DNA of 64,000 bases. Source: Delphinus delphis (taxonomy: Eukaryota > Chordata > Mammalia > Artiodactyla > Delphinidae). Made by a program: the position numbers and the translations under genes. Positions 55,481 to 64,000 of the stretch are shown here, piece after piece; position 1 is the first letter of the stretch, and every line of letters starts with the position of its first letter. The stretch covers positions 104,840,400 through 104,904,399 of the forward strand of contig NC_082690.1 of assembly GCF_949987515.2 (NCBI RefSeq), read 5' to 3'. Under the pieces are notes generated by a model. That model was not told where the DNA came from and ran no database searches. It saw only the letters and a list, made by a program, of their open reading frames with translations.

Positions 55481-56484
55481 TGTAAGTCCTAGTACAAAGG
55501 CTGTGGGACACACAGGCTTAGAATCTCTATGAGGATGATGGTGGGAAAAGAGCTTTTTAGGTCCCTGTTTTGATTCTTTACTCTGTCTCTCTCAGGAACT
55601 TCCTTCCACTACTAAACAAGCTTCCTAACAAGTATAGTGAAGGATGAATTACAATTTATTAAATCATTTCAGTTTATTTGGTTATTGCCCTTTCTCTTGG
55701 CAGTATAAAATTCTAACATAATTGTATACTTTTCACCAGGGTTTTCTTTCATTACATCCGAACAATACAAGAGAATCATAGCAATAGATGATTTAATTGT
55801 TGTTTTCTGTAAATGTACATGATTACTTCTATAGCACTTTCTGAGATTTTAGAGCAACACAGGCAGGGAGGTGTGAAATTTATTTTATGTCAAGAATTGA
55901 ACTGTGTTCTAAACCTTCTAGTTTTGTTGGTCAGTTCTCTTTTCTCCTTTAGTCTGTCTTCAGCCTTCTCTTTGTCTTAATGTCCAAAAACTTGTTCTTA
56001 TATAAGCACATAGCTCTTCTATCTTCTGGCTCCGCACTTCCCCTGTTCACATATGACCATTCCTTTAAGTTCCTGCTACCCAGAAATCAACAACAGTAGA
56101 GCCAGCTCTACCACTTAGACTTTTAGGCTTCTCCCAAATAACACCTTCCAGCAATGACCACTTCATATTAAATTGCTGACAGTGTGGGGATGGAGAGGGT
56201 ACAGGTGCTGCATTTCCTGAAATTTCATCCCTAGGATTAGATATTTGATGTAAGGAGATAGAGATGGTGAAAACATAAAAGAGCTCGTGAAAGGGATAGA
56301 CTTAGGAAACTTATTAGAAGCTTTGCCACTTGGGATGATAAGGGAGGAAAAAATCTTATCTGATGTTTAATGCTGTTTGAGAAAAGGCATGTGAGGTATG
56401 ACTTGTCTCTAGCCGCATAAACCGCTCTTTTTGGGAAAGATAGTTTGTTTCCCAGTCCAGTGTTGATTCCTGTTCAAAACCATA

Positions 56485-56650
56485 GTTGCTAATATTTTTT
56501 GGACATGTGCTGGCTACTTCACGTCTTTTATCTCACTTAATCCTCATACAGTCCTGTGTGATGGCTTCTATTTTAATTATTAAAGTAGCTCATGTACAGT
56601 GAGAGGCAGAACCATTATTTGAACCCTAGACTCTGCCACTACTACATTCA
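56485..56650 (-). mobile_element. MIR SINE
   Basis: Antisense MIR: gtgctggctacttcacgtctttt, acttaatcctcatacagtcctgtg, gaggcagaaccattatttgaaccctag. Confidence 0.7.
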
Positions 56651-56654
56651 ACCT

Positions 56655-56850
56655 TTTTTTATGTATGGGACGCTTTACAGTTTGCAGAGTACTTGTGCAT
56701 ATGTTCTCATTTAAACCTCACCACAATCCTGTGCATTAAGTGAAAGTCTTGACATTTTCACACAAGAAAATGGAAGCTTCAGGAATTTGAAGCTCAAAGT
56801 ACCGGTACTTAGACCAGGCCCACACCCACTCTGACTCCAGTTCCTTTGTT
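56655..56850 (-). mobile_element. MIR-like fragment
   Basis: A second antisense MIR-like unit directly after the previous one: gttctcatttaaacctcaccacaatcctgtgc, then accaggcccacacccactctgactcc. Confidence 0.6.
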
Positions 56851-58402
56851 CTCATTATGTAGTTTTGCTAGAAATAATAATAAATAGGGTCATATCTGAA
56901 GGTGAATTTTCTAAGATTGTTCACTTGGTTGAAGGTGATTGGTAATGTTTTAGATGTCTGGAGAAGTTAGCAAATATGTGGTCATTAATTTGCATTATTG
57001 GTTTCTCTCATAGCTTGAGTATAACTGCTTTATCTAAGTATTCCTTTTGCTCTTGGGCTTCTCAATGCTATGGGTCAGTTTACCACTCTTACACTAACAT
57101 TTCTAGGTAAATTCAGAAGTGAAGACATAGTTTTCTGTGCTTTAACCTTCCTTGGGTGGCACAAATGAGTGACTGAAAGATGAGAAGGAAAAAGGTCTTG
57201 GCAGGATTATAATATAATCATGGTAGTGGGAAAGGGGAGGAGTATATGTGTTTGTGGGGGACAGTTTAAAATACCAGCTCTTCATCTTTTGCCAGTTCCT
57301 TCCAGAGCTTCTGTTCCTAAACATGAAATTTCATGACTCCTCTAAATCTCAAGTTTGACAGTTTGAAAGAGGTCATGTGTTGGTGAAGAGATTGATCTTT
57401 GTCTGTGAATCAAAACATGAATCATAGCTCCAGAGAGGAGGGCCATAGAGAAAAGCATCCTGATTAGAGGAATATAGCAAGACTGGAGATAGGTACATTT
57501 ATCTAATATCATCTGGCTTCAAGTGACTGCTTGCTGTCTCCCCAAACTCACCTAAAATTTAGGAGAAGCAGCATGTGGGACACATTTAATGGTTCATATC
57601 ATTTACTGAGTAAATGTCTAGAGTTAGTGTTTTCCAGAACAAGCTGTCCTTTTAGGTTTGCAGTACCTTTCTCAGTGACTGGCAGAAAGGTCACACTCTT
57701 ACTTCCCCATTAGATTTAAGGTAAACTTCTAGGGGCTTTTTCTTTTTCTACAAATTGTTTTGCCTAACGAATACACTAGTCTTTACCTTCTAGGAACTGA
57801 AATGGCATGGCTTGTGCCACATATCATACTAATGGCTTACAGTTGCATCAGTTACCGAAGATGGTGAAAAAACTAGGCATTATCTTTGTTTCTGGATTCT
57901 GGGTGTCTGTGGCTATAGAAACAAACCAGGCAGTAAACATGAGTGTTTAGGGAGTATTTGAATCTCAATGGATGTTCATTGGCTAATGAAAATAAAGTTA
58001 AGAAATTTGTTGAGTTGAGGGATAAACTGAATATTACTGAGTTCATTATTGTTTCCATTTTTGGTGGGTGGTATTATCCATTTTGGTTGTGTGCAGGTCA
58101 TTTGAAGATTATTTCCTAGTGATTAGGCCTTCCAAAATTCCCTTTTCTGCTCTAGGAGGTGAACAATTAGAAAAAGCAAACATTTTATGTTCCTTTTGGG
58201 TAATGATTTCACTTAATTCAGATTAATTTTGGGGGGGTTGGCAATGAGTAGATTAATTTTTGAGTGTCATATAGTAAGAGTGCTGAGTTTAAAAATCATT
58301 CTATGGTTACTAAAAGGAGGTGAAGATTTGAAAGCGGGACAGAAGGTAGGGTGGGGAATTACACATCTTTATTTCCCAGTTATTTAAGAAATAAATCCCC
58401 CT

Positions 58403-58711
58403 TGGGACTTCCCTGGTGGCGCAGTGGTTAAGAATCTGCTTGCCAGTGCAGTGGACACGGGTTCGATCCCTGGTCCAGGAAGATCGCACATGCTGCGGAG
58501 CAACTAAGCCCGTGCGCCACAACTGCTGAGCCCACTTGCTGCAACTACTGAAGCCTGTGCGCCTAGAGCCTGTGCTCCAAAACAAGAAGCCACCGCAAGT
58601 AGAAGCCCGCGCGCCACAACAAAGAGTAGCCACTGCTCACTGCAACTACAGAAAGCCCACGGGCAGCGACGAAGACCCAACGCAGCCATAAATAAATAAA
58701 TAAATCTAAAA
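58403..58711 (+). mobile_element. CHR SINE, long form
   Basis: Head gggacttccctggtggcgcagtgg, tail cagccataaataaataaataaatc. Flanked by aagaaAtaaaTccccc-like (58387) and aagaaGtaaaAccccc-like (58712) repeats. The only SINE between 54.8 and 60.3 kb. Confidence 0.94.
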
Positions 58712-59731
58712 AAGAAGTAAAACCCCCAACATGACTTGGACATTGACAAATATTGTTACTTATTTCCAGTTTCTCTGATGGCTTGACTAGGCTACTTTGG
58801 GAGGATAAACGGATTGAACATTTGCATGTTGATAGTGTAATATTGCTGAGTACTACTTTTGCCAGTATCCAAGAAGAAGAATGTATGTATATTCTAGTAA
58901 AAACCTTTAGGGGAATAAAAATGTGCTTTTTCTATAATGTCTGAACTAAGATTATTCCTCTTAAAGATGGTGTTGAGATGCCTGTCTTCATCCTGAATTT
59001 CAGAGAATGATTTGGCTACTTGTAGCCACAGTTTTTTCCTTTACAGAATTGTGGCGATATCATGGTTACTTGTGCAGCAAGCACACTGAACAGTTGATTA
59101 TACCACATAGTATGCAGAAAAGCAGGGCATGTTGGTGGAAGAGATCCAGCACTTTAACTCATTTCTCAGCCAGTTGGTTTTTTGGAGGACATGTTTGTGG
59201 TTGAGTAACTGTATCCTGACTCAGAATTTTAGGATCATTCTGTATATAGTAGGTATTTGATATTAGTTCTGAGGGAACTTTTAGGGGAAAAGTTCACTTT
59301 GTGTTATATATCCCTCTTCTTCAGAGCATTGTGCCTTCTCAGCTATCTTTTTTTTTTTTAATCAGAGACTTAGGTGTGAATAAAGCTTCTTGCCAAATTC
59401 TATTTATGGATTACTCTGCCTTGTTGGAATTACTGTGATCTGCTAACGTCTTTCATATATAGAAAGTGTTCTGTGTACTGTTGATCTCTGCAGAACGTGA
59501 TCTTCAGTTAGCCCAGAAAATATTTGAAGGCTGAACTGTCAACAAAAGAAATGCAAGCTTTTCAGCCCTGTCAGTTGATCAGTACACATTCTTTGTAATA
59601 CATTAAAGCAGTCGTGTTAAAACTAAGCATGTGCCTTCCTTTATCTTTGTGGTCAGGCCTCTTATTTTAAGGGCCAGTAAGTGTTAAATCAAAAGGTAAA
59701 AACTTGGGCCCAAGGTTCAGTCACTGTAAGG

Positions 59732-59939
59732 CAGTGGTTCCTACTGTTCTTGTACTACCTTAGGGTGTTTCCATTAAAATCCCTCATGAGGTGTAATGAA
59801 ATTATCACATTTTCTAAACAAAGATTATAAGCTTTTATTTTTGAAAAATGTTATCCACACCCTCTCATTTAATACGGAGGTCCTGAGTAATCCAGTAGGG
59901 TGAGGGGGAAACCCAAAAAAGTTTGAAGAGGTCACTGCT
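59732..59939 (+). mobile_element. hAT-like MITE (low certainty)
   Basis: Starts gcagtggttcctactg and ends gaagaggtcactgct. The ends are imperfect inverted repeats and the interior is AT-rich. Subfamily not recognised. Confidence 0.4.
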
Positions 59940-60039
59940 ATAGAGGAGCAATATAGAGTCTGTATCTATAGTCCTTGGCACTTAGTAGGTGTTCAGTAAA
60001 GTTATTATGAATGAACAGACATTTCTTCTCTTATGTGGA

Positions 60040-60270
60040 GCCTTCACCAACCATTCTGTTACTTCTTCTTGGACTCTAATAACATTTGTATCTACCTATC
60101 TTAATACAGTACATTATCACATTGAATTGTAATACTGTAATTTATTTACATATCTGTCTCCCCCTACTGGCCAGCAGTCTCCTTCAGGGCTAGGACTGTG
60201 CCTTTTATCTTTGTATGCAGAGCATCTGGCTGTTACTCCATGTTCAGTGTCCTGTTTTATGAATGAGTAA
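60040..60270 (+). mobile_element. L2 3' fragment
   Basis: Has ccagcagtctccttcagggctaggactgtgcc, then gcagagcatctggctgtt, with the end interrupted by the next SINE. Confidence 0.5.
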
Positions 60271-60287
60271 GTGTTCAAATAATTTTT

Positions 60288-60501
60288 TTTTAAGAACTTA
60301 TTTTTCTCATTCTTTTTTTTTAAGATTTTTTTTTGATGGGAACCATTTTTAAAGTCTTTATTGATTTGTTCTGTTTTTTTTTATGTTTTGGTTTTCTGGC
60401 CACGAGGCTTGTAGGATCTTAGCTCCCTGATCAAGGATCGAACCCCCACCCCCTGCATTGGGAGGCGAAGTCTTAACCACTGGACCGCCAGGGAAGTCCC
60501 C
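60288..60501 (-). mobile_element. Bov-tA-like SINE with 13-bp TSD
   Basis: SINE body from ttttctggccacgaggcttg to ggaccgccagggaagtccc, preceded by about 85 bp of T-rich sequence that belongs to the inserted tract. Flanked by tcaaataattttt at 60275-60287 and 60502-60514. Confidence 0.88.
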
Positions 60502-61547
60502 TCAAATAATTTTTATAGCACAAACCACACATACACACATAGGAAGGTGGTAGGCAACGATCCATCTACATATGTACCTGTCCCAGTGTGTGATCTTACA
60601 GTAATGATGGGTTTTCAAAAATATGGAAAGAAAGAAAATGAGAACAACACTTTAAAGTTCAATTGATTTTTAGGGTATGTATATGTCCATACTTTTGTGA
60701 TAGAGGCTAGTTGAGAACCTCAGCTGCTTTCTTTAAAGATGTGTAAGAGCTTATTAAGCACTTATCAAATAGGGGATTTGGTATATGTTGGAAAGATTCA
60801 GATTTAATCCACATAGCTTTATAAATTTGTAAAAAGATGCCCCAAACTTTTTTTAAAGCAGTATCATGATGTGGACATGAAAATCCAGTTATTACTTGGC
60901 TTCTTATACCATCACCAGCAAAGAGGCTGTGTAATTAAAAACTTTTCTATCAGGTAGTGGGGTAGATCTATCTCAGATCAGAATCTTAGAGAAAATAGGA
61001 GACATAGAAATCTTGCTTAAAAAAAAAAGTTGGCAATTTCATTTTTACAGAAGGTGTGTAATAAATGTCACTGACTACAAATACAGAGAATGAGAACAAA
61101 TTTTAATACCATACACAATAAATGTACTAAGTTCAAAGCACTCTGATATAAAATAAAATGATCTCTGGTTAGGAATAACAATATTTTTATTTCAGCCAGA
61201 ATAGCTGAATGTCCCGTAAGATAATTTGTCAAGTAAAAGCTAGAATTAGAAGTCAGGAATGGTAGAATGTTAAATAAATAGTGGCATAGCTAGAAATGTA
61301 GTATCCCTTAGCAAATATCAGAAACCTCCAACCTTAGGGAAGGTCTTTTGCTAATCTTCTTTCTACCAAGCATGGTTTTCTGATTTATAGATAGTCTCCT
61401 TTGTTGCCAGTAGGTCCCACCACTTTACTTCCTCTCGCTGACAGAGTCATTTCAGCTGTCTGGGTGTCTTCTTCCTTTGACAGTTACTTCCAGCTGTCTC
61501 AAGCTACTGGTCTGGCTGAAGTTTCATTCCAAAATGATTTCAGTAGT

Positions 61548-61760
61548 ATAGGGTGGTTAGACCATTGGTTCTGAAACCAAAGTGCTGGGGTTCCAATCTC
61601 AGCTGCACCAATTACTAACTTTGTAACTTGGGCAAGTTACTTCTATCCTACATTTGCCTTTTTTATTTTTATAAAGTAGAGAGGATACTATTCTTCTATG
61701 TGTTAATACATGCATAGTGCTTATTACAGTACTCGGTACGTGGTAAGCACTCAAACGTTA
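61548..61760 (+). mobile_element. MIR SINE
   Basis: Near-complete sense MIR: gggtggttagaccattggttctg, gctggggttccaatctcagctgcaccaattac, cttgggcaagttac, gtgcttattacagtactcgg. Confidence 0.85.
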
Positions 61761-62259
61761 ACTGCTATTACTACTGTAATTTTGCCCTGGCATCATAGTT
61801 CACCTTCAGAGCAGTAGCCCTTGTGGGTGTCATTAATAAAAAACTAACTGCCTTTTCATACTTTATACAATTTCTTCATTCTCTGACTCCTTTGTATCCC
61901 TAGGGGAATGGGAATTGCCTAAGCTCTCCAGAAAGAACTGCCTCTAACATCTGGTTGATTGAGATACACGGAGGTTTGTTTAATATGGGGGGTAGGCAGA
62001 CAGCAGGACGATGTGGAAGTCCCTAGGAGGGCTACCCTGCCAACCCACCACTGGTCTCTCTCAGTGTCTCTGGTCAGGACAGAGAGGGCTAGGTCTGGAA
62101 TTTAGATAGTCTATGAATAAGGGCAGGCAGACCTGGGGGACCCGTATGTAGCAAAATTTCAACATGGTATAATGTAAAAGGGAGCAAGGCTGATATCTTA
62201 GATGGAATCAGATTGTTGAGGACTTTATTTTAGAACACAAAGGGACCTTGAATTATTTA

Positions 62260-62360
62260 CCTCCAGGGGAAAACTAGGATCTAGAGAGGTTAAATGATTT
62301 ACTTAAGTGCCTAAGATCACACAGAAAGTAGCAATAGTAGAATTGACACTAGATAATTTC
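62260..62360 (-). mobile_element. MIR SINE fragment
   Basis: Antisense MIR: ctagagaggttaaatgatttacttaagtgcctaagatcacac, then gaattgacactag. Confidence 0.6.
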
Positions 62361-62541
62361 TCCCTTTAGACACTTTTACTTTCTTGTTTTTCTGTTGTTT
62401 TCTGAGAGGGTTAACTTAGGTCAGTTTTACCTTTCTTTTTCTTTGTAAAATAATACCGCCATATTTCCTGATTCTCACAGGTTGATTATCTTAGCAAGAA
62501 AAACTATTTGATATAAAATGATAGAATTGTACAGTGATTCT

Positions 62542-62801
62542 TTTTTTTCTTTTTTTTATTGGCTTCGTTTCTGTGCATGGGCTTTCTCTGGTTGCGGCAA
62601 GCGGGGGCTTCTCTTGTTGTGGAGCATGGGCTCTAGGCACGCAGGCTTCAGTAGTTGTGGCACGCAGGCTCTAGAGCGCAGGCTCAGTAGTTGTGGCGCA
62701 CGGGCTTAGTTGCTCCGCAGCATGTGGGATCTTCCCGGACCAGGGATAGAACCCGTGTCGCCTGCATTGGCAGGCAACCAGTGCACCACCAGGGAAGTTC
62801 C
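62542..62801 (-). mobile_element. CHR SINE, long form with deletions, 14-bp TSD
   Basis: Shortened body: the segment between gcgggggct and tctcttgttg is missing, and the head is gcaaccagtgcaccaccag. Flanked by tgtacagtgattct at 62528-62541 and 62802-62815. Confidence 0.93.
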
Positions 62802-62834
62802 TGTACAGTGATTCTCAAAGGGAGATTTTTGATA

Positions 62835-64000
62835 TATTACGTTACTAATTTTTAGAAATTGTAAAATATTTATAACAAAATTTGCCATTCTAACCATTTT
62901 TAAGTGTATTAATTCAGTGTACTGCCATCATTACTGTTTCCAAAACTTGTTTTCATTACCCCAAATAGAAATTTTGTAATCATAAAGCAGTAACTTCCCA
63001 TTCCTCCTCCACCCAGCCCCTGGTAACCTCTAATCTACTTTCTCTATGAATTTGTCTACTCTAGGTACTTCATAAGTGGAATCATACAATATTTTATCTT
63101 TTTATGTCTGACCTATTTCACTTAGCATAATGTCTTGCAGGTTTATCCATGTTGCTGCATGTATCAGACCTCCATTTCATTTTATAGCTGAATAATATTT
63201 CATTGTATATATAAATACCACATTTTATTTATCTGTCAATGGAAATTTGGGACTATTTCCACTTTTTTTTTTTGACCATTGTGGATAATGCTATTATGAA
63301 CGTTGGTGTCAAGGTGTCTGAGTCCCTGCTTTCAGTTCTTTTGGGTATATACTAGAAGTGGAATTATTGGATCATATGGCAATTCTGTGTTTACTTTTTT
63401 GAGGAATTCCTAGACTGTTTTTTTACACAGGCTGCAAACAGCAATGCATAAGGGTTCCAATTTCCCTACTTCCTGACTAACACTTGTTATTTTGTGTTTT
63501 TTTGATGATAGGAATCTTAATGGATGTGAAGTGGTATCTCATTGTGGGTTTGATTTTTAGTGATGTTAGACATCTTTTCAAGTGCATATTGGCCATTTGT
63601 GTATCTTCTTCGCAGAAATTTCTGTTTAAGTCCTTTGCCCATTTTTGAAGTGGGTTTATTTTGTTGTTGAGTGGTAAGAGTTCTTTATATATTCTAGATA
63701 CTGATCCCATATCAGATATATGATTTGCAAATATTTTCTCCCTATGGTTTCTTTTCACTCTGTCATTAGTGTCCTTTGCACAAATTTAAAAAAAAAATTA
63801 TTTAATTTATTTGGCTGTGCCGGGTCTTAGTTGTGCATGTGGGATCTTCTTTGCCGCGTGCAGGATCTTTAGTTGCGGCATGCGGGATCTAGTTCCCTAA
63901 CCAGGGATCAAACGCGGGCCCCCTGCATTGGGAGCGCGGAGTCTTAATCGCTGGATCACCAGGGAAGTCCCCAAATTTTAAAAATTTTGATGAAGTCCAT
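62835..64000 (-). mobile_element. Old L1 (antisense), runs off the window
   Basis: Antisense L1 throughout: ccctggtaacctctaatctac, agctgaataatatttcattg, ggaattattggatcatatggc. The - strand encodes an ORF2 C-terminal piece at 63477-63758 (NPLQKWAKDLNRNFCEEDTQ). Interrupted by the SINE at 63793. Confidence 0.85.
63793..63971 (-). mobile_element. Older tRNA-type SINE inside L1
   Basis: Reads ttggctgtgccgggtcttag to gctggatcaccagggaagtcc, the same type as the copy at 32980. Flanked by caaatttaaaaa (63781) and caaattttaaaaa (63972). Confidence 0.88.

Larger units (their letters stand above)
12606..64000 (+). other. KDM2A: KDM2A intron 2 (incomplete, runs off the window)
   Basis: At least 51.4 kb of intron after the first coding exon. 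It is mostly interspersed repeats, listed individually. Stretches in which I recognise nothing: 12606-14300, 15243-17450, 17700-18065, 19530-20320, 21312-22160, 22800-23690 and 24025-24640 (perhaps very old repeat), 25820-26370, 31400-32450 (perhaps very old repeat), 33660-34690, 38830-39430, 42890-43415, 43620-44000, 44250-45540, 46310-46640, 47330-48350 apart from a candidate exon, 48650-49180, 51640-52140, 52850-53215, 55480-56480, 56850-58385, 58730-59730, 60515-61545 and 61765-62200. No other KDM2A coding exon was found. Confidence 0.75.

Noticed and set aside
63477..63758. 93-codon frame MKRNHREKIFANH...
   Set aside because: It is a decayed L1 ORF2 C-terminal piece, so it was recorded under the L1 element.

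Overview
This is a mammalian nuclear window, almost certainly from a cetacean. It is packed with tRNA-derived CHR-type SINEs, the family typical of whales, dolphins and relatives. I count 43 copies. Cetacean-style L1 3' ends and old mammalian MIR, L2, hAT and Tigger relics are also present. I see no ruminant BovB LINE, no primate Alu and no rodent B1. Three SINE forms occur: a long form (about 290-370 bp, ending in an AT-rich tail such as aaataaataaa), a short form (about 200 bp, ending in a pure A tail after gcgtaccgc), and an older, shorter Bov-tA-like form (about 110-190 bp, with ggtccagtggttaagact in its head).

The only gene I can support is KDM2A (FBXL11), the JmjC histone H3K36 demethylase and CXXC CpG-island-binding protein, on the + strand. 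Bases 1-8940 are upstream intergenic DNA. A CpG island of about 2.3 kb (8.94-11.3 kb) holds the TATA-less promoter and a long GC-rich 5' UTR first exon. That exon ends at a consensus donor at 11271/11272. A YY1 motif with a short uORF, GC boxes, NRF1-like motifs and an E-box lie in the island. The first coding exon starts with ATG at 12564, encodes MEPEEERIRYSQRL and ends at a donor after 12605 in phase 0.

The remaining 51 kb (12606-64000) is KDM2A intron. I found no further KDM2A coding exon, so the exon continuing RGTMRRRYEDD must lie beyond the window. The intron is a dense stack of nested retroelements, many with readable target-site duplications (TSDs). These allow insertion order to be reconstructed at several points.

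No new gene system is evident. The items most worth checking are: a unique-sequence candidate cassette exon at 48008-48063 that would put a stop codon right after the first coding exon; two places where two retroelements used the same target site; a SINE carrying a patch of L1-like filler sequence; a SINE-free zone around the promoter; and an unidentified antisense reading frame near 52.5-52.8 kb. Identifications rest on remembered consensus sequences and reading by eye, without database searches, and repeat boundaries are approximate unless a TSD is quoted.
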